Assembly (NCBI GenBank): GCA_949316235.1
Contig: OX438744.1
Coordinates: 28,158,278-28,222,277, forward strand
DNA from: Oegoconia quadripuncta
Lineage: Eukaryota; Arthropoda; Insecta; Lepidoptera; Autostichidae
Length of the DNA stretch: 64,000 nt
Direction: 5' to 3'
Part shown: positions 1 to 10,359 of the stretch, one piece after another
Layout of the letters: every line of letters begins with the position of its first letter
How positions within the stretch are numbered: position 1 is the stretch's first letter
Notes under the pieces: generated by a model
Seen by the model: the letters and a program-made list of their open reading frames with translations, nothing else
What the model was told of the DNA's origin: nothing
Databases searched by the model: none
Made by a program: the position numbers and the translations under genes

Positions 1-147
1 TATCATTCATTCGCCGCTAAGGCGAACACTTGAGAAGTGATCACAGCTAAGTAGTAGTAGTAGCTTGAGATAGCGTCAATTTCTTAAGACGCATCTCGGG
101 TGATACAGCCTCAAGACTTGTTTTGAGATTGGTTTATTAATATACGG
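1..147 (+). repeat. MITE-P, right part
   Basis: Matches the right half of the 31437-31750 copy (ATTCATTCGCCGCTAAGGCG ... TTGGTTTATTAATA). Its left part lies outside the window and the right end is altered (ATACGGCC for ACGGGCC). Confidence 0.75.
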
Positions 148-434
148 CCTCTAGCGCTGATGTCCCGCTACAGGCCTTCCTCTCTCCGCCAGAAATATCA
201 CGATGACGATTTTGAATATTATAGTTGAGGAAGGTGTAGGCTCGTTTCTTGAAGGTTCCAATGTCGTAACTCGTTCGGGAATACCGCTGCAGGAAGTCCG
301 TTCCACAGGGTGGTCGTACGTGGTAAGAAGTTTCTTGAGAAATGTACAGTGGTAGACTTCCACTCATCCAGGTGATGTGGATGGAGTTTTAATTTTCGGC
401 GAGAAGTGTAACGGTTTAAATGATTTCCGTTCAA
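137..434 (-). pseudogene. Non-LTR retrotransposon ORF2 C-terminus, broken
   Basis: The minus strand encodes SRNFLPRTTTLWNGLPAAVF then PNELRHWNL, and after a frame change TFKKRAYTFL. This is the usual C-terminal block of Jockey/RTE-like LINE proteins (x-LWN-x-LP-x-x-VFP). At least one frameshift separates the parts. Confidence 0.7.
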
Positions 435-562
435 ATGATTAGCACGATACGAAATGTGCTTAACGTAACGTAAGTAACGTAAGGCTAATAAATTTCTCTT
501 CTCTAGAATAGATTACGTCTTGAGTGACATTCTGATATAAGTCCTATCCGTAGTCCAAGTTT

Positions 563-1152
563 AACCGCCTCCGTGGCTCAATGTACAACATAGGGTTTAC
601 GAATCGGAGGTCGCGGGTTCGATCCCCAGCGGGGTACATGTTTAGTACTCGGTTTGGTTGGTGGTAGGGCATTTTAAATGTCCGCCTGGCTAGCTACCAC
701 CATCTTATCTAAATCTGCCGCCAAAACAGCAATGTTAATAGCATTGTTTTAGACAACGAAGACGACCTGTTTGGTGTAGTGGTTAGCAACTCTGACCGCT
801 ATACCAAAAGGTTGCGGGTTCGAATCCCGCTAGGGGCATATGTTTGTGTGATGAATACGGACATGTGTACCCGAGCTAAGGATGTTTTTCATTTATAATA
901 ATTTTAAAAAAAATGTATTTATGTAGTATATCAACCATCTAGTATTCACAACACAAGCCTATAGGTGCTTACTGTGTGTATGTCTAAGGATATTTATTTA
1001 TTATTATTGTTGTGTTCCGGTTGTCAGAGATAAGATAGCCAGTTCCCCAAATATTTGGGTTTCAGTCAGTATGCTTCCACCTTCGGTCTCATCTTCACTT
1101 AACATCAGGTGTGATTGAGGTCAAGTGCTAACCAGTTGTGCATAAAAAAAAA
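563..1152 (+). mobile_element. SINE-1 copy split by a SINE-2 insertion
   Basis: The tRNA-like head (CCTCCGTGGCTCAATG; B box GGTTCGATCCC) is at 563-640, the body runs to about 750 and resumes at about 1004 (ATTGTTGTGTTCCGGTTGTC). It ends with ATCAGGTGTGATTGAGGTCA and an A-rich tail. This is the reference layout for SINE-1, about 335-340 bp when intact. Confidence 0.85.
761..1003 (+). mobile_element. SINE-2 copy inserted in SINE-1
   Basis: Reference SINE-2: a tRNA-like head (GACGACCTGTTTGGTGTAGT; B box GGTTCGAATCCC), a body with ATGAATACGGACATGTGTAC, and an AT-rich tail (GGATATTTATTTATT). The host SINE resumes right after it. Confidence 0.85.
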
Positions 1153-1999
1153 GTCCCAATATTCCATGTGTGTTCTAAAGGATGCATAAAATTAAGAACT
1201 CACTCAATTCCTTGAGTCTGTTACAAAAAATCGGAATCATCCACAGAGCACGTGTGGTTTGTTTATTGTGGGCGCAGATACGCCGATACAAGGTCATTCA
1301 CATTTTATAGTGAGACCTATTTTTTTAAATCAACATCGCATCTTCCGTTTGACCTGACTTGCAAAATTCCCACGATATTTCATCACGTTGTCCTATTCGT
1401 TTGTGTGTGTGTTAGCTATCTAACCTTTGCTAGATACCTATCTAATTTTCAATATTTATAAAACTTACTCTCTTCAAAATAGTACCTTATCAAATGCTCA
1501 TAAAAGTTCACTATTGGGCATAAACCTCTTCTGTAGTTCGCGTAGCCTTTTGAAGTGCGAGGCGTCGTTGTATTCGCACATAATCCCCAGTGTCATAGGA
1601 TTTTAAGGGAAAAAAACTGCTGATGCGTTAACGCTATATCCACCTAGGTGGCCATTTATTACACCTGAGATAAAAACTCGGCGCCTTGAAAATAATACAA
1701 TTTCTCAAAGAGGCAAACCTGGGGGCCGATCGCGCTAATACCAAAGCTAAACCAAAACCAAAAACGTTCCGTTCGAATGGTAACACCGTTGTAAAATAGC
1801 GCGATTGGACCCCCGAGTTACGATAGTAACTTATTAGTAATCTGTGCCCTGAGCAACGAGCTGTAGGTGAGTGGCAATCACAGTGGATCGGCAATAATAA
1901 TAATAATAAAAAAATAATAAAAATGTTTATTTCGTTTCTCACAATGCTATAACTAGATCCAGGGTTGAGACCTCCTAGTAAGTATTAAGATACTTGTAT
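1153..1999. other. No gene recognised
   Basis: AT-rich sequence with short chance frames only. I see no splice-consistent coding block, tRNA or repeat boundary here. Confidence 0.5.
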
Positions 2000-2500
2000 C
2001 AGGAAGTCTCGCTCCATGCCCAGCCTGGTCAGGGGAGCGCCGCGACCTCGTCGCAGCGGTAGGGGACGATCTCTCCTTGCCGGCCATAGTTAAGGCCATG
2101 GTCGGCGACGAGAGGTCGTGGAAAGCGGTCCTCTCCTTCTGCGAGAGCGTGATCTCGCAGAAGGAGGCGGCGGAGAGAGAGACGGAGGCCGATCCCTCCT
2201 CTCATCCCATCCGCCGCAGACGCACTGGGACCCGGAGAAGCGCGTATGCCCACCTTCTCCCCCTACCTAGCGAGGCGTGGTGGTCCCACGCGCCTTCTTG
2301 AGGTGGCTGGACCAGGAGATTCCTCCCTGCTCCAGCCTATAAGAGGGCCCGCCGCCGCCGTTGCCCTGGCGGCGGGCGCCGCGCTGGCGTGGCTGCGGAC
2401 GATTACCGAGGGGTACCCGTGGCCACGCCGTTTCGGTGCGCGCTGAGGAACACCGGGGGGGTTTTAGTGGGTAGGACCCCCGTCAGCGGCGGGTAAGTCT
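2000..2500 (+). pseudogene. R1-like LINE: ORF2 C-terminus and 3' UTR, 5'-truncated
   Basis: A GC-rich island in AT-rich DNA. From about 2046 the plus strand encodes DLVAAVGDDLSLPAIVKAMV then SWKAVLSFCESVISQKEAAE, the closing block of R1/Jockey-like ORF2 proteins. The GC-rich 3' part (GGGGGGGTTTTAGTGGGTAG) is typical of R1-clade 3' UTRs. There is no upstream RT, so it is a dead 5'-truncated copy. Confidence 0.7.
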
Positions 2501-2529
2501 CGCTCCTCCATAAACAAATGTTGTCTCAA

Positions 2530-3045
2530 AAATAAACATAACACAAATATAATTTTGAAAATAAATCAGTTATCACATTGCAATAAAAGCAGAATACAAA
2601 TACAAGATTGGTGGAACATTAAGTCACACGAATAAGTGTGATTGTGATGAGTGGTACATATTGTAATATTGTGTGTATATGTAGGGGGGTGGTGTGTTTG
2701 TTTGTGTGTAACACGGTGCGTGCGTGTGTGTGGGTTTGCGTATGCATAAGAAGATAATCGGGTGTTTGTATGGATAATGGCAATAGTAGTGATACAGGTC
2801 TCTGATGACCTGAAAACAGATGACGGAGATAACAGAAACACATGCAATCAATACCAATTCCCACTATTTGTTGGTCAAATACCATCCATTGTCGAATTTT
2901 TATTTTGGCGAAGCTACATTCAAGCTAAATTCATTCAAAATTGACATCACACTGCACTCACCGCATTCCAAAATCTGTTTCTGTATATTGTAGTAATTTT
3001 CTTCTTTTTATTAATAATGTTGTTGCTATATTTATATTGGTTATA
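2530..3045. other. No gene; TG-rich stretch
   Basis: Contains a GT-rich low-complexity tract at about 2645-2735. Nothing else is recognised. Confidence 0.5.
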
Positions 3046-3047
3046 TA

Positions 3048-3872
3048 CAGGGCGTCCCAAAGTTATGGGACATGAAGGGGAAGTACCTTAAATATCGTAG
3101 ATAGTGAATTTTGCTCAAAGAAGACTTTATGTTATTTTTAAAAGTTAGTAATTCTGCATTCATAGATTTTCTAAAAATTATTTGCTTCGGCTGGGAATCG
3201 AACCGACTCAAATGTGAAAAAAAAAACACCCTACTTTTATGATGCCAATCGAAAGAATAGCTAAAAAATAATAACTCTGCCTAAGTAACATAGTATTTTA
3301 AAAGAAAGGAACAACGTGAAATTAATCATTTTAATCAAATAAAAAACATACATGAAACTGCCGTAGTCAATTAAGTAGGTATTTTTTTGTAAATTAATTA
3401 ATTAAATGCTCAAAATGTGATCCCTCTTGTTATCATTTCATCTACACGTGCACTTATAATAAGGAAAACTATGTTAGTACCTATTTTATGAAGTGGGTAC
3501 TTATTTACGAATAATCAATGCTATCTTTGGAATGATAATATCGCTACTTTTCGAACGTCGTCGGCAATAAATAACTTTCTTGAAATTTGACTCAATCATT
3601 TTATGTTGTTCCTTTCTTTTAAAATACTATGTTACTTAGGCAGAGTTATTATTTTTTAGCTATTCTTTCGATTGGCATCATAAAAGTAGGGTGTTTTTTT
3701 TTTCACATTTAAGTCGGTTCGATTCCCAGCCGAAGCAAGTAATTTTTAGAAAATCTATGAATGCAGAATTACTAACTTTTAAAAATAACATAAAGTCTTC
3801 TTTGAGCAAAATTCACTATCTACAATATTTAAGGTACTTCCCCTTCATGTCCCATAACTTTGGGACGCCCTG
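3048..3872 (-). mobile_element. 825-bp deletion derivative of the mariner-type transposon
   Basis: Both 268-bp ends of the 2,120-bp element are present, flanked by TA, but the interior is gone. The join reads CCCTCTTGT/TATCATTTC near 3429-3432, so the transposase is lost except for its last few codons. It could be moved in trans by the intact copies. Confidence 0.93.
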
Positions 3873-4203
3873 TATATATTGGTGTCAAATAAATATATGT
3901 CTATGTCTATTTACTCATCATTTCTAGCTCGCTGCACGAACTAATGGAACAGACGTGGTGGAATTTACTCATCTTGGTGTACGTAGGATTACATCTTGTG
4001 ACGTTTGAGACCACTGCACAATAATGTTTGTGAAACAGATAAAATGGTTAGGGAAAATACTCTCATTTTTATCTACAAGTAAGTTCGTCGGTCTCAGCTC
4101 TAGTAAGGTGAACCTATTTGAACTTAGAACTTGTTTTGTTACTACTTGTATACTATTTATAAATGGACTATAGTTAACCTTTGCTATTTAATTGGTTTGG
4201 GAT

Positions 4204-4279
4204 TGTCTAAAATCCGCAATCATCACTTTGTCATTATTGGAGAGTGGATAATGACAAAGTGATGATTGCGGATTTTAGT
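4204..4279. repeat. Perfect 29-bp-arm hairpin
   Basis: The arms (AATCCGCAATCATCACTTTG with flanking bases, and its exact complement) are separated by a 10-base loop (TGGAGAGTGG). No mismatch is seen over about 29 pairs. It could be a tiny foldback element or a hairpin RNA precursor. Confidence 0.8.
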
Positions 4280-4289
4280 AGCTGACAGC

Positions 4290-4975
4290 TGACCTAGTAT
4301 GAGCGTATCCAGCATTTACTTAGGGATGGGGGCTAAAGTAAGGATCAATCAATCATTTATTTGTGATACACAGGTGTACAGGTTGTTATGATACATTAAC
4401 TTATAAATATGATCTCTGTGATCAGCCAAATTTTCATACAAATATGGTAGTCAAAATAGTCGTGAAATTTAATAAACTGCAGAATAAATTATGTTCGCTA
4501 AATAATAACAATAACATAGAATCAAATAATATTAAACAATCATGTGAATTAAATGACCTCCATTATATTACGTATCAATTTAAAATTAAGTATTATTTTT
4601 ATAATAACAAAAAAATATAAAAAAAATAATAATTTCAATCTTGCTATAAAAATGTCATAGTTAATTAAGTACTTAGTTTGCTATAACATATGTAGGAAAA
4701 CAAAGTAAAACAAAGAAAATTCAATTAAACTTAGGAAAACAATGAAAATCACCGTCGTCGGTGCACTTAAAATTTTATTAAGAGTTTCGCAAGCTGAGTC
4801 TGCTTGCGAAGGGCCCGCGGGCGGCGTAGCGAGACTCGGTGACAGAACTTTGGGTATACGCACTCGCGGTAATTTTAAATTTATATTATTTAGCTTCAAA
4901 TCAGGGTGGAGGGTATGGCAGGCCCATCTTGCCCCATCGTAGGTACGCCCGGGCCCAGAGCTACTCTTTGGCAGC
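4290..4975. other. No gene; AT-rich then GC-rich unidentified repeat-like sequence
   Basis: 4350-4640 is AT-rich and starts like a reversed LINE 3' end (AATCAATCATTTATTTG). 4740-4975 is unusually GC-rich (GGGCCCGCGGGCGGCG) with open frames on both strands that I cannot assign. Confidence 0.4.
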
Positions 4976-4979
4976 GAAC

Positions 4980-5026
4980 TTTTTTTTTTATGCACGACGG
5001 GATCGTACTTGACCTCAATCACCACA
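4980..5026 (-). mobile_element. SINE-1 tail fragment
   Basis: Only the poly(T)-led 3' end (TATGCACGACGG ... GACCTCAATCAC) is present. Confidence 0.6.
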
Positions 5027-5134
5027 CCACTGAGTCTCTGTCCCAAATTGTGTGTTAATTTCTTGCGTCGTTTCTTCCAGCTGTACACATTACGAAGCGA
5101 TGATAATTACGTCTCCATATTTTCCCATGAAAGT

Positions 5135-5469
5135 GCCTCCGTGGCTCAATGTAAACAACATTGGGTTTACGATTCGGAGGTCGCGGGTTCGATCCCCAGC
5201 GGGATACATGTTTAAGTACTCGGTTTGGTTGGTGGTAGAGCATTTTAAATGTCCGCCTGGCTAGCTAACACCATCTTATCTAAATCTGCCGCCAAGCAGC
5301 AATGTTAATAGCATTGTTGTGTTCCGGTTGTCGGAGAAAAGATAGCCAGTCCCCCAAATGTGTTGGGGTTTCCAGGTCAGTACGCTTCCACCTTCGACCT
5401 CATCTTCACTTAACATCAGGTGTGATTGAGGTCAAGTACAAACGCTTCGCCAACAAAAAAAAAAAAAAA
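5135..5469 (+). mobile_element. SINE-1, full length
   Basis: Head to A-rich tail complete; B box GGTTCGATCCC intact near 5186. Confidence 0.85.
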
Positions 5470-5985
5470 GTCTGGAAGTTATACTTAGGTAGCAAAACTT
5501 TTGAATGTGCTTGGACACAGTGCCGGTTCGAGGCAAGTTTTAAGATGGAGCGAGTTCCAATTATGGCGCCCCCCTTGCTTACCAGTTGTGCGTGCACGTG
5601 CAAGCATGGAACTGAGATCTCGACAATATCTTAACTGTATGTCTAATTTGTCGATTGTAAACAGCTATGCCCGCGGCACTGTACTCCTAATGGAACAGTT
5701 GATGTAGAATTGAAAAAAAAAACTAAATTATGTCGGAATTAACATGTCGACACTCAAATAGAATAGAACCAACCCGTCTTTTCCCGTGTATGTTGTAAAA
5801 AGCGACTAAGGGACTTTCCACCAAAAAAACATTTATAGTTTTACACGTTTCACCGGCGATGGGCTCATCCCCTGTCACGTGTGCATTTCTGTAAATTTCA
5901 TAAGGTGAACCGTGGATGTTGTTTCAATCATTAAGCTTTTAATATTTGGGACACCCAAACTTTATTGTTTGGGATATCTCCGACC
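5470..5985. other. No gene; repeat-like remnants
   Basis: Short chance frames. 5940-5985 resembles the TTTGGGACACCCAAAC sequence seen again near 26750. Confidence 0.4.
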
Positions 5986-5990
5986 ACCCC

Positions 5991-6126
5991 ATTTTTTTTT
6001 ATGCACAACGGGTTAGCTCTAGACCTCAATCACATCTGATGTTAAGTGAAGATGAGGCCGATGGTGGAAGCGTATTGACCCGGAAACCCAAATATTTGGG
6101 GAATTGGCTATCTTGTCTCTGAGTGG
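5991..6126 (-). mobile_element. SINE-1, 3' half only
   Basis: Tail and body up to CTATCTTGTCTCTGA; the tRNA-like head is missing. Confidence 0.8.
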
Positions 6127-6479
6127 GTATTCTTAAAATTATTGTACGGTATTCTAACAACAGCAATGCCATGGAGAGAAGGTGCCCGAACTAAGTGACC
6201 CTGTATCTCGGGTAACCAGTGATTGATTGAGAGTGAAAGAATAGCGAAAAAAAGCCCATGAGTCGGAAGGACAGCGCTATCGCATTACCGGGAGCAAAGG
6301 TCGCCGTAACGTAACAATACATAACCTTAGATTAAACTCGAGAGTGGGACCCGATAACGACACGGTCCGGCGAACGGTCCCCTAATTGTGAGGGGTCCGT
6401 ACCTCAAAGGTAAAAAATATATATCGAGGTCGATCCTATTGTTTAATAAATTTACCAGTGTTTTCGGTAAAATTACGTA

Positions 6480-6606
6480 ATTTAGCATAGTGATAGGTTT
6501 GCGTGGAAGAGATCGCTTTTAGCGATAAGGCCGCCTTTTTGTGCGATTAATGATGTACGCTGTATTCTACATGTAGCTTTTGTTAATTCTGCAATGAAGA
6601 GTATTT
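6480..6606 (+). repeat. LINE 3' UTR with stem-loop
   Basis: Contains GATCGCTTTTAGCGATAAGG (self-complementary GATCGCT/AGCGAT) followed by GCAATGAAGAGTATTTGAT. The same layout ends the LINE copy at 47767-48291. Confidence 0.6.
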
Positions 6607-6663
6607 GATTGATTGACTGATTGATGCTAAATTACTTAATGCTAGTGAGTGAGGACGTAACAT

Positions 6664-6800
6664 TGGTGTCGATTCGGATGTACACCAACTAAACTAAAAC
6701 CAGTTTTAAAGTAGTACTGTCTCTTTCTCCCTGGAACAGTACGATGCGATGGCACCATTCCAAAACTGGTTTTAGTTGGTGTACATCCGAATCGACACCA
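6664..6800. mobile_element. MITE-Q copy 1
   Basis: Inverted termini TGGTGTCGATTCGGATGTAC and its complement; nearly the whole 137 bp folds on itself through AAAACCAGTTTT. Reference copy for MITE-Q. Confidence 0.85.
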
Positions 6801-7399
6801 TTGTCGAATAAAATACTAATATTTCTATAAACCCCGTTTATTTTCAAGCCCCAGCAGAGCGTCACAGACGATGTCTTAAATCTATACAATATTTACAATA
6901 TACACAGAGTCTGCAATATAAATACAATACTTACTCATTAAATGTCGATATGTCAATATAAAAATGTACCTCCCAAAAATATAAGCAACAGAATAAAGGA
7001 ATACCAAAAAAAAAATCATCAACAGCCATTTTAATCTCACAAAATACATTTCATATAAAAAACATAATCTATACTTAGTTGAAATATAACCATTTAAAAA
7101 ATAACTAAAAAAAAAACTGGTAAGTTTGATCCGTTTGATCGTTGCTGCAGCCCTATCAGGGAATACCTGACCCTGTCAACCAATAGAATTGGACAGTAAA
7201 GGTAAAATATAAATAAACATAATTAGGTAACTTCCAATATAGGTACTACAAATTTGAAAAAATTAGATTTTAAAAAACCCTATCAAGTTATATACAATTA
7301 TTAAAATTGAAATTGTGTTAAAATATTTTGACGACGAAACCCTTTTTGCTAGACCAGGCATGTCAAATTGTCACTACTTTCTTATCGGTATATATATAT
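6801..7399. other. No gene recognised
   Basis: AT-rich sequence with no repeat boundary or coding block that I can support. Confidence 0.5.
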
Positions 7400-8049
7400 T
7401 TATACCGTAAGGAACAAATAGGGCATATTAGGTAACTGAAATAGTTATTGGCATAGGTAGTTTAATTATTTTAATTCAAAAACGCACGCGCCGGCTTTAG
7501 ATTGATGAATTGAAATATGAAAGATATATATTTTTTATATCCTTAAACATACACCCAGCGCCATCTAGTTCCACAGTAAGCAACTATAGGCGTGTGTTGT
7601 GGAAACCAGATGGTTGATATACTACATAAATACATTTTTTTTTGTAAATAAATACTTATTATAAATGAGAACATCCATAACTTGGGTACACATGTCCGTA
7701 TTCATCATACAAACATATGCCCCTAGCGGGATTCGAACCCGCAACCTTTTGGTATAGTGATCAGAGTTGCTAACCACTACACCAAACAGGTCGTCAAAGG
7801 TTGATATGCGGCTGGCGGGATTCGTAGAGTTTCTATCATGCGAAATGTATTTGGAACTAATATTTTTTTTTCAACATTTTCTTTATTTATTTAATTAATT
7901 ATGTGGATTAGGCCTAAAAGTCTAAGATCGTCTAATGACACAATTAACGCTTTATTCGGTAATGATTTTGAAAAAAAAAATTAACTATCTATGCCACTAC
8001 CTTCTATTTTACTTACCTAATACGCCCATTTTTTCCTTACGGCAAAAAA
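7400..8049. mobile_element. MITE-T copy, interrupted by SINE-2
   Basis: Ends TACCGTAAGGAACAAATAGG and (inverted) CCCATTTTTTCCTTACGG, with matching subterminal blocks (ATTAGGTAACTGAAATAG and its complement). A SINE-2 lies inside (7540-7797). The outer CCGGATGAG seen in other copies is worn. Confidence 0.65.
7540..7797 (-). mobile_element. SINE-2, full length, inside MITE-T
   Basis: Reversed head (ACCAAACAGGTCGTC) at 7783-7797 and AT-rich tail at the left; B box intact. Confidence 0.85.
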
Positions 8050-8445
8050 AACATATATTTTAACATTTGAGAGGCTACAGATTTGATATTATGTCTGCCA
8101 TAGAGCCGACATATTTTAAAACCTATCTAACATTTTTTTTGGCTACTTAGATCGAAATTGCTGCGACAAAGAAGGATTCAGGATAACATACTAATATTAC
8201 GAAGTTACATCAAAATCGGTACAGCGTTCATCGCCGCGAATCACACATTTAAGTTTACATTTCAGTTAAATTATTTATATTATTTTCTAAACAAGACGTC
8301 AGTTTGATCACCATTTGTGTTTATAATAGTATTGTATATTTTTAAAATTAAATGAGGGCGTTTCCAGATGACAATTAAAAAACATAGTGCCGATAGTTTC
8401 GGTAGGTGGCGCTGTTTCAAAGTCACATGTCATAATCATAGACAT

Positions 8446-8592
8446 TGGTGTCGATTCGGATGTACACCAACTAAACTAAATTAAACTAAAACCAGTTTTA
8501 AAGTAGTACTGTCACTTTCTCCCTGGAACTGTACGATATGACGCCACCACTCCAAAACTAGTTTTAGTTTAGTTACATCCGAATCGACACCA
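8446..8592. mobile_element. MITE-Q copy 2
   Basis: Both termini present; the right terminus lacks GGTGT of the GTTGGTGTACATCC block. Confidence 0.85.
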
Positions 8593-8595
8593 ATG

Positions 8596-8751
8596 TTGTC
8601 GATTCGGATGTACACCAACTAAACAAAACTAAACTAAACTAAAACCAGTTTTGGAGCGATGCCGTCGCATCGTACTGTGCTAGGGAGAAAGAGACAGTAC
8701 TACTCTTAAAACTGGTTTTAGTTTAGTTGGTGTACATCCGAATCGACACCA
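8596..8751. mobile_element. MITE-Q copy 3, inverted relative to copy 2
   Basis: The central loop sequence is the reverse complement of that in copy 2; the left end lacks the first bases TGGT. Confidence 0.85.
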
Positions 8752-8830
8752 ATGTCTATGATTATGACATGTGATTTTGAAACAGCGCCACCTATCGAAA
8801 CTATCGGCACTATGTTTTTTAATTGTCATA

Positions 8831-10141
8831 TCATCATGTCTATGTCTCCTGTCTATACGTATAAATCATTCAATTCATTTCGAAAAATTTGGACTTGAAA
8901 TTTTGCGTGGAATGCCGTGGGAGCTGTTTTTTTTATTGACACTTTTTCAGTACAACGCCACCTATTGATATCGTGAAACTATCGTTTCTTTTTAAATTGT
9001 CGCCCCGAAAACCATTCTTGGGGAGTATAATTTTATTAATTAATAAAACAATCATAAGATTGAAATCCTATTTTTGATTCACATTGTTAACACGGGTCTT
9101 GGATCACATGATCTTGATTGTTTGGAATGTACTAAAGAACGATATAGATCTATCAATAGGTCGAGATGGGAATTACCTAGTGAGGATAAGTTACATTTTT
9201 GACTTAACTGATACTTTTAAACTTTTACTAGGTATATAGGTATGCTCATAGAAAATTGATAGTTATTTGCTCCTAAATAACAAACAATTCTGTCGGCAAA
9301 CGACTAGCTTTGGGACGCGGCACTACCATACCTTTTTGGGTTGTTGCACTCGCGTTAAACAAGATTTTTTTCAGGACAAATAATAACCTTTAGGTTAAAT
9401 CCAGGACACTGGCAATCCTTCCAAGAGTTATAACGCTAAAGCGTGACTGAGAAACAAACAACTAAACTATCGTTTTTGTAATATTAGTGAGATAATTCAT
9501 TTATTATCGATATGCAACGATACAGTCACAGCGAAAGTGTATGTGTGTGTGTCCCCGCCTCACCATCTCGGCCAATCGCAAACTGTCACATTTTTTTCTA
9601 AATGAATCTCATTATTCAGAGCGTTTATGACTCACATATTTCAAAACATACTTTCAAATCCCTAAAGATTTTGTGGAGAACATTTTCGAAATAGTATTGA
9701 AACCGAATTAGAGGCATTATACAGATGAAATTATGTTTTATAAACTAGATATTTCGAAAACATACTGTGCTAGTTTTCGACTAATGTATCCTGTAATCGC
9801 ATATAGGTAGTTTCATTTAAATCTGTTCATTAATTTCGTACATTCTGAACTGGAAAGTTTGTATGAAATAACGTAAGGCGTACAGTCAGCAAATATAATA
9901 TTATACTCTATGAGAATAGGAACGCAATCGCCAAACATGAGTTAATAATTTCTGTATTGTCTTTTAGACGTATTAAAATAATAGTAATCAGGCCGCTATT
10001 AAAATAAGATAAAAATATAGTATAAAAAAATAAAGTATTAAATCTTGTAATTGACTTCGAGGACTGGCATATTATGAATTGAAGAATACGGATAAGTATG
10101 GATTCGGACTGTCCAATGGCCAATAGTAAAGTCGGCAACAG
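8831..10141. other. No gene recognised
   Basis: AT-rich; a partial arm of the 8369 palindrome recurs near 8955-9000 (CAACGCCACCTATTG). Nothing else is supported. Confidence 0.5.
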
Positions 10142-10352
10142 TGGCGCCCAATGTGGGGCTCGAACTCACAAACCTGAGATTAAGGCCCGTATTTATAAAC
10201 CGTTCTCAAGATGGAGATCTTAAGTTGACGCTTGAGAATTTGTTGCATATTAAAACAGTATCAAAAAAATTGTATTGAGACTGAGACGCAATCTCAAGAT
10301 CGATTTATTAATACTAAGAGTCTCATGCTCTACCGACTGAGCCGAGTACGTA
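10142..10352 (-). pseudogene. tRNA-Lys(CUU)-like sequence split by a MITE
   Basis: The minus strand reads GGCTCAGTCGGTAGAGCATG AGACTCTTA (10352-10315), then a 131-bp insert, then AATCTCAG and TTCGAGCCCCACATTGGGCG CCA (10183-10142). Joined, this is D arm, CTT anticodon arm, T arm and 3' acceptor strand. The 5' acceptor strand does not pair with it and a CCA is encoded, so it looks retroposed or dead even apart from the insertion. Confidence 0.7.
10184..10314. mobile_element. MITE-P copy (131 bp) inside a tRNA-like sequence
   Basis: Starts GGCCCGTATTTATAAACC, ends GATTTATTAATAC; TAA is present on both sides and only once in the unbroken tRNA, so the target duplication is TAA. It is shorter than the 314-bp copy at 31437. 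Confidence 0.8.
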
Positions 10353-10359
10353 TCTCTAC

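Larger units (their letters stand above)
8369..8830. repeat. Nested giant palindrome containing two inverted MITE-Q copies
   Basis: The outer arms (about 8369-8443 and 8753-8829) are inverted copies containing CCGATAGTTTCGGTAGGTGG and CATAATCATAGAC. Between them are two MITE-Q copies in opposite orientation. The whole block could fold into one long hairpin. Confidence 0.88.

Noticed and set aside
563..840. Functional tRNA genes at the many GGTTCGA-type B boxes
   Set aside because: All occur in SINE heads with full SINE bodies attached, and none has a complete paired acceptor stem; the Lys-like one at 10142-10352 is interrupted.
1634..1942. Minus-strand 102-residue frame as a gene
   Set aside because: It starts in low-complexity AAT repeats, has no homology I recognise and no supporting splice signals.
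3041..3229. A conserved 62-94 residue protein ([16 protein letters not shown]...) seen six times
   Set aside because: Each instance lies in the 268-bp inverted end of the mariner-type element or its derivative. The frame repeats because the DNA repeats; it has no start context or family.
4681..5088. Minus-strand 135-residue frame as a gene
   Set aside because: It runs through a SINE-1 tail scrap and a GC-rich unassigned stretch; no domain is visible.
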